A program made the translations under genes and the position numbers. The notes under the pieces were generated by a model. That model had not been told where the DNA came from. It saw only the letters and a list, made by a program, of their open reading frames with translations, and made no database searches. DNA of 64,000 nucleotides from Vibrio agarilyticus (lineage in GTDB: Bacteria; Pseudomonadota; Gammaproteobacteria; Enterobacterales; Vibrionaceae), in NCBI RefSeq assembly GCF_012641465.1, contig NZ_JABAIK010000002.1:124001-188000 (forward strand). The letters run 5' to 3'. This document shows positions 19,232 through 26,689 of the stretch, one piece after another (the first letter of the stretch is position 1; the number at the start of each line of letters is the position of its first letter).

Positions 19232-20652
19232 TACATCGACCTCTCAGAGAACAACGTCTCTTCGCGACCTAGATCCGTGGACAGCAAAACTTCACCACAC
19301 ACATTGTCATACTGATATTGTGGTTGGACGAGCACATTGCAGATATAACGATCTTTTTGCCCATTGACTGGTTTTACTTCAACCCGACTTTTACTCAATG
19401 GGTATTTGGCCATGGTCGCTTCATCAGCGTTAAATAAGTTACTGGTGTATTTCTGCAACCAGTCATTGAGATAACGTTCACACTCTTCGGCACTTTGAAA
19501 ATTACCAATCATGCCGCGGATCTGCATTTTCAAAAAATGAGCAATACGGCAAATCATCAATGTCGTTTGCAATTGCCCAGACACAAGCTCAGCATCATTT
19601 TGGGCCAGTGCCCAAATCGAACGATTACCACGAAAAAAATATTTATCTGTGGTCACACTTCGGCACAATGGAATAAAACCCTGCTCCGCATAGAAATGTC
19701 CCATTTCCGAATAAATGGCGATATCTGGCTGCGGTGTATAACTGGCTGATGTGCCAATCCCAGTTTGCGGTACGTTAACTAAAGCGCCCATCGCCTTGTC
19801 CTGCCACCGTGATTTCATAAAACCAAACCAATTGATTCGATTAAATTCACGCATTGCAATCGAGGCAAATAACACACTTGCCTGCCCCCACAGTCCGGGT
19901 TGTTCTTGATGGGATTCTGTAAACCGTATTTTTCGACTCGCATCGATAGCATAAGCGTCTCGCAAACGAACCTGAGGCAGCGTGACCCCAACAAACCTTG
20001 CCTGATTTAAACGTCGTAATCGCTGCCACTCTGCAAAATCAGGACCTTGGAGAATCTTGTCCATACGCCCAAGATCAGACAACCAGTCAGCACCGGATTC
20101 GCCAAAAAATTCAGGCTCGAGCGACAAAACAAAAGGACATAGACAGAGTTCGCCCAAACTGGCCAATAGCTCAACGGTATAAAGATCGTCATAGTCATTA
20201 TCCAGCGACATTGATAAACCATGATCCACCACAAGCATACCAAACGGTTGCCCGCCAGACGTGTTTAGTTCACGGTTCGCAATCAGGTTATAAAGCATGC
20301 TTCGCTTCAAAGAGGGCGCATTATTAAGCTCATGAGAAAGCTCAAACCAAGTTAAATCCAATAGCTTGACTCGTGTTTTTTGATAATTCACGGGCAATTG
20401 AACTAATGTTTCGACACTGCGCCATGCGGCTTCCAATTGACAAAAATCAGGATGATGAATGACTTCAGATAACTGCAAAGAGATGCGCCGGTCAATTTCG
20501 GCGATCAAGCGAACGATACCTGCCACAAGTAAGTCGCGGTCGTTTAGCAAGTTCGGGTCAAGTCGATATAACAGCGGTAATGCGCGAGATAAAAACGCGC
20601 CATTTTGACTGTCCAACTGACACAACTCTTTTTGCCATGTGCTATCTAACAT
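19231..20652 (-). CDS. second TssC-like sheath protein
   Basis: A 473-residue paralogue of the TssC protein encoded just upstream. Shared blocks include RISLQLSEVIHHPDFCQLEAAWRSVETLV, FGMLVVDHGLSMSL, the RIAHFLKMQIRGMIGNFQSAEECERYLNDWLQKY segment and a β-strand ending like VQPQYQYDNVCGEVLLST. It departs from TssC strongly in the region before the last third, where TssC has a long PTKNSDLVWSNAAFEFG block. Several T6SS loci carry such a second TssC; whether it is incorporated in the sheath or acts at its end is unsettled. It lies between tssC and tssE, with a 77-base gap to tssC. Confidence 0.85.
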   Translation of the reverse strand: MLDSTWQKELCQLDSQNGAFLSRALPLLYRLDPNLLNDRDLLVAGIVRLIAEIDRRISLQLSEVIHHPDFCQLEAAWRSVETLVQLPVNYQKTRVKLLDLTWFELSHELNNAPSLKRSMLYNLIANRELNTSGGQPFGMLVVDHGLSMSLDNDYDDLYTVELLASLGELCLCPFVLSLEPEFFGESGADWLSDLGRMDKILQGPDFAEWQRLRRLNQARFVGVTLPQVRLRDAYAIDASRKIRFTESHQEQPGLWGQASVLFASIAMREFNRINWFGFMKSRWQDKAMGALVNVPQTGIGTSASYTPQPDIAIYSEMGHFYAEQGFIPLCRSVTTDKYFFRGNRSIWALAQNDAELVSGQLQTTLMICRIAHFLKMQIRGMIGNFQSAEECERYLNDWLQKYTSNLFNADEATMAKYPLSKSRVEVKPVNGQKDRYICNVLVQPQYQYDNVCGEVLLSTDLGREETLFSERSM

Positions 20653-20670
20653 TCATCATCCTTTAAAAGA

Positions 20671-20716
20671 CAACGCTGTGGACTTATTGCCCATTCGACG
20701 CAAAGCGACAGCGTTG
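20671..20716. other. inverted repeat in the tssC to tssC-like gap
   Basis: CAACGCTGT (20671-20679) and ACAGCGTTG (20708-20716) form a perfect 9-bp stem with a loop of about 28 bases. On the minus (transcribed) strand it follows the tssC stop and is followed by TCTTTTAAAGG before the next gene. It may act as a weak terminator or mRNA stabiliser that lowers expression of genes after tssC. Confidence 0.45.
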
Positions 20717-20729
20717 TTGTAGCACGCCA

Positions 20730-22208
20730 TTAACCAGGAATTTTCGTCACCATACGCACCGAGGTCGTGAGCTCTTCCAATTGCAACCAAGGACGCAAAT
20801 GAGCCACGGCAGAATAAGCGCCAGGTTTGCCCGGTTGTTCCACCACCTGAATTTGCGACTCACATAAAGGTGTTTTGGAACGCTCTGCATTGCCTACTGC
20901 GCCTGAGTTGGTGTATTGGTCAATCCACGTTTGTAACTGTTTTTGCACATCATTCGCTTCAAGATTTGAACCCAACATATCGCGCCCCATGACCTTGAGA
21001 TAATGAGCGATACGGCTGCTGGCCATAATGTATGGAATGCGCGCGGATATGGCCGCATTACTGGTGGCATCAGGATCGGTGTAAGTCTTGGGTTTTTGCG
21101 CCGTTTGGCTGCCAATGAAAACACCGTAATTGGTGTTTTTGTAATGAATCAGAGGTAAGAAGCCTAAATCGCTCAACTCCTTTTCACGCTCGTCTGTCAA
21201 ATTAACTTCTATCGGACATTGCTGCTGAATGTCGCCAGCATCCGACTTAAAAGTAAGATTTGGCAAGTTCTCTACTTTGCCGCCGTTGTCGAGACCACGA
21301 ACGGCAGTACACCAACCAAAAGCGGTGTGGGCTTGAGTCATTTTTAGACCAAACTCAAACGCCGCATTTGACCAGACCAAATCGGAGTTTTTAGTCGGTT
21401 TCGGGTTGCCTTCCGCATCGGTACCCAACTCTTCATAGTTAAACGCATTGGTGGACAGTCCTTTATCACCATATGGCAAACGTGCGAGAGTTTTTGGCAT
21501 CGTTAGTACCACGTAACGCGCGTCATCACTTTCTCGAAATGCATTCCAAGACGCGTACGCAGGTGAGTCAAACCCAGCAGCAACTGGCTTGCCTTCGTCA
21601 AAAGTTTCAAACGAATCAAACTCAAACATCTGCGGATTGGCTGCTGCGATAAATGGCGCGTGGCTTGCTGCTGCTGTCTCACCCATGTAGCGCAATAACG
21701 CGACGTCCTCATCTCGATGGGAAAAACTGTAGTCACCGATCAGCGCGCCATAAGCCTCACCACCCGCTGTGCCAAACTCCTTTTGATACAAGGCATCAAA
21801 CAGCGGACTACGGTCGACCGCAGGCGCGTCTTCAAACTGCTCAATCAGTTCATCTTTGGTAAAATCCACCAGCTTAATTTTAAGTGATTGCCCAGTTTCA
21901 CTCTCGCGTACCAGTTTATTCAGTCCACGCCATGAGCCTTCTAGACGCTGAAACTCATCATGTTGCATCACTTGCGCTAGCTGCTTCGACATTTGAACAT
22001 CAATTTGCGCTATTGCATTTTCAATCGTTTTTGAAACATTCTTATCCCACGTTACCGTACCACTTAGCGCTTGCTCGGCCAGAACTGAAAACAGCTCTTT
22101 TGTGGTATCCGCTGGCGTTTGTGATGTCGCTGCAATCGCTCTATCAAGTACACTGATTGTCGCATCTTCTGCCTGTACGTCGGCTCGGGTTTCTAGTTCA
22201 GAACTCAT
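20730..22208 (-). CDS. tssC: T6SS contractile sheath large subunit TssC
   Basis: A 492-residue TssC (VipB). The N-terminal QIDVQMSKQLAQVMQHDEFQRLEGSWRGL, then AYGALIGDYSFSH, AASHAPFIAAANPQMF and the C-terminal ARIPYIMASSRIAHYLKVMGRDMLGS and LRPWLQLEELTTSVRMV blocks are all diagnostic. With TssB it forms the contractile sheath around the Hcp tube. Its ATG overlaps the tssB stop (ATGA). Confidence 0.97.
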   Translation of the reverse strand: MSSELETRADVQAEDATISVLDRAIAATSQTPADTTKELFSVLAEQALSGTVTWDKNVSKTIENAIAQIDVQMSKQLAQVMQHDEFQRLEGSWRGLNKLVRESETGQSLKIKLVDFTKDELIEQFEDAPAVDRSPLFDALYQKEFGTAGGEAYGALIGDYSFSHRDEDVALLRYMGETAAASHAPFIAAANPQMFEFDSFETFDEGKPVAAGFDSPAYASWNAFRESDDARYVVLTMPKTLARLPYGDKGLSTNAFNYEELGTDAEGNPKPTKNSDLVWSNAAFEFGLKMTQAHTAFGWCTAVRGLDNGGKVENLPNLTFKSDAGDIQQQCPIEVNLTDEREKELSDLGFLPLIHYKNTNYGVFIGSQTAQKPKTYTDPDATSNAAISARIPYIMASSRIAHYLKVMGRDMLGSNLEANDVQKQLQTWIDQYTNSGAVGNAERSKTPLCESQIQVVEQPGKPGAYSAVAHLRPWLQLEELTTSVRMVTKIPG

Positions 22209-22711
22209 GCCTCACCTCCCTGACTTTCGATTCCTAGCTCACTCGATAGCGCATTAATTTGATCCGCACTTTGCAATACTTCCTTGAGCAGTTTTTCAAG
22301 ATCTCTTGAGCGGTCAGCCTTAGACAGCAAGGTCTTGAGCTGTTGACGAGTTTGCGCAAGTTGCTTAAGCGGTTCAATTTGTTCAATCAGCGCATCTGGC
22401 TCAAAATCCTTCATTGAAGAAAATGAGAGCGCGGCTTCAAATTGGCTGTCGTCATCTTGCAGTGTATTGTCTACTTTTAATTTCAACTCCGGTCCGACGC
22501 GATTAAGCACGGTATCGAAGTTATCTTTATCAATTTGATAAAAGGTGCGTTCTTCTAACTCTTCACGCTCTTCCTTATGTGCCGAAAAATCACCAATCAC
22601 ACCAACGACAAATGGCAGCTCTTTGGTTTCAACTGCGCCATTGGTTTCCACGTCGTAAGTGATGCTGACACGGTTTTTACTGACTCTTTTATGTTGTGAA
22701 TTCAAAGCCAC
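22205..22711 (-). CDS. tssB: T6SS contractile sheath small subunit TssB
   Basis: A 168-residue TssB (VipA). It shows KNRVSITYDVETNGAVETKELPFVVGVIGDFSAH near the start, RTFYQIDKDNFDTVL, and FEAALSFSSMKDFEPDALIEQI, the segments that make the sheath interface and the ClpV-recognised region. It lies 23 bases downstream of hcp and overlaps tssC. Confidence 0.96.
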   Translation of the reverse strand: MALNSQHKRVSKNRVSITYDVETNGAVETKELPFVVGVIGDFSAHKEEREELEERTFYQIDKDNFDTVLNRVGPELKLKVDNTLQDDDSQFEAALSFSSMKDFEPDALIEQIEPLKQLAQTRQQLKTLLSKADRSRDLEKLLKEVLQSADQINALSSELGIESQGGEA

Positions 22712-22734
22712 GTTACTTCTCCCTGTAATTCAGA

Positions 22735-23259
22735 TTAGGCCGCCTTAGATTCAAGCTTGCCAGTCGTACAATCAAATTTAACCGTATCACCCTTTTCAAT
22801 TTTGCCGCCGTCACCCTCTTGGTAATACACTTTGGTTAACGTGGTGTAAGTGAGCGAAAAGTCTTCTGCTGGTAATTGACCATCACTGCCTGAGATGTTG
22901 TAAGCCGCGATTCGTGCTTTCTCGAGTGTCAACACAAGGTAAGGATCCGCACCTGCGCCATCACGCGATGGTTTAGTTAGCAAAATCTCTACTGTTTTCC
23001 CCTCAGCGCCTGGTGCAAATAAGAAGGTGGTTAGATGTGGTGATGCACCGTCAGAAGTACGATTAATCGTAATCGCATCGAGCGATACCATGCCCTTGTC
23101 TGCGTTATTTGCGTTACCAACATCAACACTAACACCTCGGTTTGCACCCCAGCTCATGTTGTCGATAGCAAAAAATCCTTTTTTACCGCCAATTTCGCCT
23201 ATGGTTGCTGCACCTTTAATGCTCGTTAATCCGTCAATTCGCATAAAAATAGAAGCCAT
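22735..23259 (-). CDS. hcp: T6SS tube protein Hcp (TssD)
   Basis: A 174-residue Hcp. It opens MASIFMRIDGLTSIKGAAT and continues with the GVSVDVGNANNADKGMVSLDAITINRTSDGASPHLTTFLF block, then KVYYQEGDGGKIEKGDTVKFDCTTGKLE at the end, the Hcp β-barrel core. Hexamers stack as the secreted inner tube capped by VgrG. Placing hcp directly before tssB is common in Vibrio T6SS1-type clusters. The gap to the upstream tssA is 79 bp, the largest in this part of the operon, so a separate promoter for hcp is possible. Confidence 0.95.
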   Translation of the reverse strand: MASIFMRIDGLTSIKGAATIGEIGGKKGFFAIDNMSWGANRGVSVDVGNANNADKGMVSLDAITINRTSDGASPHLTTFLFAPGAEGKTVEILLTKPSRDGAGADPYLVLTLEKARIAAYNISGSDGQLPAEDFSLTYTTLTKVYYQEGDGGKIEKGDTVKFDCTTGKLESKAA

Positions 23260-23338
23260 GATGATTCCCTTTTGTCATTGTGAATGTTTGTGTGCGTCAC
23301 TGGCTCTCTTAATCAGTGTTGCAACACAATGGTTACGG

Positions 23339-24724
23339 TTACCACTCCATGTTCGCAAGCCCGGAATCGGCGCTTTGAGTGGTGGTGATTTCTTTGGTAT
23401 TACTCTCTTGTAAAGCGATTACTGCGCTTTGATGGTCATCGTTCTTATTGACCATTGGACTTGGTTTTAAAGATATTGGTGGTGGCGCAGCGCCATTCAC
23501 ACCCTCATCTTGAGCACTTTCCAATCCGGCCAATTGTTCGATACGCTGCTGAACCTCTCGATTGTCTCCAACCAGCTCCTCGAGTAACTCAGGCAGTGCC
23601 ATCCCACCCCAACGAATCGCGCGTTTCAAAAGCAAATAAATTGGGCTGTGGGGCTCATACGTTAAAAAATAATTTGCAATTGTTTGTAGCTGCGCGAGCG
23701 CTTGCGCTCGAGTTTCAATCGCAGCGTGGTGATGAAAAGCCGATTGATTCGCTTGCTCAAGCGTTGCGATTGAAAGCCCCTTTGAATGCACAACCTGAGC
23801 ATCTTGTGATGCCATAGCTTGTGTCGCAGCAAGGTTCATTTCTGTAGAGGGCGTGGCAAGCTCAGTAACAATCTCGGTCTCAACATTTTGCGCCTCGGCC
23901 ATAACGGGTGGGTCAAGCGGCCAGTGTGAAAATTGATCGCCAATCAAGTATCGAAGCGCTGAAATGAGACGTTCAATCGTGTGTTTGACGAAGCGAAATG
24001 AGATGGGTGCGGTGTTCACATCTGCACACTTTTGTGCAACCAAAGCCTCGAGTTGAGTTAATGCCGTTAAAGAGTCGCCTAACGCGACGATTCGGGCTTC
24101 AACATCGGCTTTATCTTGCGTCAGCGCTTGAGTCGCCTCTTCTTTTAATGTGTTTAATGTGCCGTCTTTCTCGGCACGATAAAAACGGCCAAAATCGATG
24201 TCGCCAATCAGCGGTAACATTTGCAGTGGTCGATAAAGTAGGCCACTTTCAGCGCTATCGCCCACCAGCTGTAATAAGGGCTTAATGCGATGCTCAACAA
24301 TCTCAAGCGCCTGCTCCTGCTCAGTGGTGCCTTTGCGTTTTTTTTCCGGTAGCGTCGGATGTAAATCATCCCAATAACGCGCACAAACCGCATGCATAGA
24401 TTTAAGCGCCATCGCTAAATGAACCAGAGGCTCAGGAGTAAACAGCTGTGCAACGGTCAGCCAACACAAGATTTCGACATCTTTTGATTCTGTTTGTAAG
24501 CAAGAAAAACATGAGGTTGACAGCGTTGCCCAATGTGCCGCATTGGTATCGACGCACTCAGCATCGTCAAGTGCATCAGGCACATCAACCAACTGCCGAA
24601 AAGAAGACTGAGCGACATTAAATTCATTACGATAGCGCCGAAACAAGGTACGATTTTCTTTAAGATACATGCCTGTCGGGTTATCACCTGAAATGGGCTC
24701 CAGCAGAGTATCAAACTTATCCAT
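23339..24724 (-). CDS. tssA: T6SS cap protein TssA
   Basis: A 461-residue TssA with an N-terminal ImpA domain. LLEPISGDNPTGMYLKENRTLFRRYRNEFNVAQ near the start, VEILCWLTVAQLFTPEPLVHLAMALKSMHAVCARYWDDLHPTLP (about 76-120) and, near residue 360, YFLTYEPHSPIYLLLKRAIRWGGMALPELLEELV are family markers. The C-terminus (after about 400) is low in complexity. TssA primes the baseplate and tail polymerisation. It lies 5 bases after the RelA/SpoT-like gene, so they share a transcript. Confidence 0.9.
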   Translation of the reverse strand: MDKFDTLLEPISGDNPTGMYLKENRTLFRRYRNEFNVAQSSFRQLVDVPDALDDAECVDTNAAHWATLSTSCFSCLQTESKDVEILCWLTVAQLFTPEPLVHLAMALKSMHAVCARYWDDLHPTLPEKKRKGTTEQEQALEIVEHRIKPLLQLVGDSAESGLLYRPLQMLPLIGDIDFGRFYRAEKDGTLNTLKEEATQALTQDKADVEARIVALGDSLTALTQLEALVAQKCADVNTAPISFRFVKHTIERLISALRYLIGDQFSHWPLDPPVMAEAQNVETEIVTELATPSTEMNLAATQAMASQDAQVVHSKGLSIATLEQANQSAFHHHAAIETRAQALAQLQTIANYFLTYEPHSPIYLLLKRAIRWGGMALPELLEELVGDNREVQQRIEQLAGLESAQDEGVNGAAPPPISLKPSPMVNKNDDHQSAVIALQESNTKEITTTQSADSGLANMEW

Positions 24725-24729
24725 ATGGA

Positions 24730-25785
24730 TTACCCTTGTGCGTGCCAGTTTGCTGCCGTTCCAGTCACACCCGGTTTAGCTTGCGATTTGGTAAAGTTGG
24801 CCCAGATAAAACTGGCCAGATGCGATATCGCCCAAGCCTGTGCGGGACCCGAGTCTTGATTGGCCTGTTTTTCAGGTGCATAAGGACCACACTGAATCAC
24901 CAGCGGTCGCACGCCATTTTTGTAACTGTAATGTTTGGCTGCAGGTAAAGTTTCGCGCTCGCGAGCACTGGGTAATTTCAAGTTATTTGAAATCAATTTA
25001 GAGAGAATATTGGTGGCCAATAAAATATGTTGGTCACCACAAGCGATGCTACGGCAGTGCGTAATCGCGGTTCTAAGTTTATCACCTACTTTGCCTTTGA
25101 TATTACCGGGTACCGTTATCACACACTGTGGGTCGTCCCAAACAAATTTCTCTTCGCCATCAATGCGAGCCAAACGTGACAAATTGTAAAAAGCATGCCC
25201 ATAGGTTTTCCCCCACGCCATTTGGCACACATTGAGCTGCAGTTCGACAATATGAGGAATTTTTTGTTTCGGCATTTGGACGTTATTGACTTTGGTTGAA
25301 AAGTTAATTTCCACCTGGAGAAAAAATTTCACGTCCTTGTATTGATCCTGGATTCCGACTGCCCATAAGTCTTTCACCGCAGGCGTTTGTTTGTCTTTAA
25401 GTGCTTGATATTCAGGGGTGGTATAAATGTAATCGCGAAACGCTAACATTTGTGCAACCGTTCGAAACACTATGGTTGACCGTGCAATGTCTTTGACCTC
25501 AAGCGGTTTTTTGACCCCTGACGTTTTGTCTGTCGAAGGGTTGTCCCACTGAGTAATGCCACACTTTGCTGCAATGCGCTCACGGGTCTTTAGTGGCCCT
25601 CGAATATAAGAAATACGCTTACCACTTTCATTATTCACTTTGTTTGAAAGGGTTTGCATAAACCTGTTCAATTCGTCTTTGGCCAAGTCGGCTTGCTCAA
25701 TCAGCTCTTCTATCTGATTGCGTTTATGGTCATGACTCCAAAACGTCGTTTGCGAAATCACTCTGTCTAAGGTGTAAGTTGGCAT
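24730..25785 (-). CDS. RelA/SpoT-like protein in the T6SS locus, possible effector
   Basis: A 351-residue protein without signal peptide or membrane segment, encoded between paar and tssA. Its first half follows the order of the RelA/SpoT synthetase fold: YIRGPLKTRERIAAK (about 60-75) like the R-x-K...K helix, VKDIARSTIVFRTVAQM (about 97-113) like the D-(I/L)-x-G-x-R strand, then QDQYKD and VELQLNVCQMAWGKTYGHAFYNL (about 179-201) like the E-(V/I)-Q-(L/I)-R-T segment. The rest (about 205-351) is unrecognised. Such folds make (p)ppGpp or, in the T6SS toxin Tas1, (p)ppApp. Proximity to paar and vgrG suggests a secreted cargo; no obvious immunity gene follows it. Fold is an inference from motif order. 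Confidence 0.45.
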   Translation of the reverse strand: MPTYTLDRVISQTTFWSHDHKRNQIEELIEQADLAKDELNRFMQTLSNKVNNESGKRISYIRGPLKTRERIAAKCGITQWDNPSTDKTSGVKKPLEVKDIARSTIVFRTVAQMLAFRDYIYTTPEYQALKDKQTPAVKDLWAVGIQDQYKDVKFFLQVEINFSTKVNNVQMPKQKIPHIVELQLNVCQMAWGKTYGHAFYNLSRLARIDGEEKFVWDDPQCVITVPGNIKGKVGDKLRTAITHCRSIACGDQHILLATNILSKLISNNLKLPSARERETLPAAKHYSYKNGVRPLVIQCGPYAPEKQANQDSGPAQAWAISHLASFIWANFTKSQAKPGVTGTAANWHAQG

Positions 25786-25811
25786 CGCTCCCTCTCATCC
25801 AATTCTTTGTG

Positions 25812-26111
25812 TTATCCACCAATTTGTACCGTTGGTGCTCCCAATACAATACTGCCACCATGCGCTGTGGTATCTCCCATTCGCGCAGCCGGCGTGCTGT
25901 TAATCAACACAGTCGCACTTCCTTTTGCTATCGTGTCTGGCGGCCCAACACAGGTCACCATATCGCCCATTTTTGCTGCAGGCAGACCACAGATAAGCAC
26001 GGTAACCGCACCTGGCCCAATGATAGGACCGCCTACATGTGGAATTGGCGGAACGCCTGGTGTTTGCATAGGACAAGTATGCATATCGGTTATTCGAGCC
26101 GCGCTTGGCAT
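25812..26111 (-). CDS. PAAR domain spike-tip protein
   Basis: A 99-residue protein made of a single PAAR domain: PSAARITDMHTCPMQTPGVPPIPHVGGPII, then PAAKMGDMVTCVGPPDTIAKGS and PAARMGDTTAHGGSIVLGAPTVQIGG. Histidine and cysteine residues (H11, C13, C52, H82 approximately) would bind the zinc. It sharpens the VgrG spike and docks cargo. The start at 26111 follows AAGGAGG; a longer frame from 26207 has no support. It overlaps the end of the DUF6931-like gene by 22 bases. Confidence 0.93.
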   Translation of the reverse strand: MPSAARITDMHTCPMQTPGVPPIPHVGGPIIGPGAVTVLICGLPAAKMGDMVTCVGPPDTIAKGSATVLINSTPAARMGDTTAHGGSIVLGAPTVQIGG

Positions 26112-26689
26112 GCTGCCTCCTTGACGGTGACTTTCGCAGGTTCGCCATGCGCTATAGAGAGTGCGGTTTGAACTACCGTTTGGTAATAACGCTCGTAACC
26201 TTGCCACTCTGGCAAAGCCGCGGCGGTATTTACCGCTCCAGCGACGGCTTTGGCGTGGAGAAAATCTGCGGGCATCACCACCGGATTATCAATCGGGGCA
26301 ATACTGCCAAAGCCACTCCAAAACACCGAATAACCAAGCCATTTTGCCGCGCTTTCATTCGCCAGTGGCACTATCATTTGTTCAATCTTACGTCGCAGCG
26401 GTTCGTTAGGTTGCTGCACCCAGTCGGAACACAACGCTATGATTTGGCGCTCGAGTTGGCTGAGATCATCAAGACGCAAGCGCAGCGATTGAACGGCCCA
26501 CCAAAGTGCTTCGCGCATGGGCAGGGCATGAGCAAAAAACGCGGTTAAATCTAGATAAAGACGTTGTTTTTGCAGCTGGGTTATCACCTCAATCGGCGCC
26601 CAGTTGCCATCGATGACATCAGCCGCCTCTGGTGAAAGCTCAAAGTGAGTCAAAATGCTGTGAGATTGTGCGTATGGGATCTTTTTCAT
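26090..26689 (-). CDS. DUF6931-like protein between vgrG and paar
   Basis: A 199-residue soluble protein: MKKIPYAQSHSILTHFELSPEAADVIDGN at the start, a middle of amphipathic helices (REALWWAVQSLRLRL, QIIALCSDWVQQPNEPLRRKIEQMIVPL), and a last segment with EWQGYERYYQTVVQTALSIAHGE. I read it as the DUF6931 type found beside PAAR genes in T6SS loci, possibly an adaptor helping load PAAR or cargo, but this rests on context. The ATG overlaps the vgrG stop (TGATG), and its 3' end runs into paar. Confidence 0.6.
   Translation of the reverse strand: MKKIPYAQSHSILTHFELSPEAADVIDGNWAPIEVITQLQKQRLYLDLTAFFAHALPMREALWWAVQSLRLRLDDLSQLERQIIALCSDWVQQPNEPLRRKIEQMIVPLANESAAKWLGYSVFWSGFGSIAPIDNPVVMPADFLHAKAVAGAVNTAAALPEWQGYERYYQTVVQTALSIAHGEPAKVTVKEAACQARLE

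Noticed and set aside
25779-26171. Plus-strand frame of 130 codons over the PAAR gene
   Set aside because: It is the antisense shadow of paar and of the DUF6931-like gene; both minus-strand genes have proper starts and domains.
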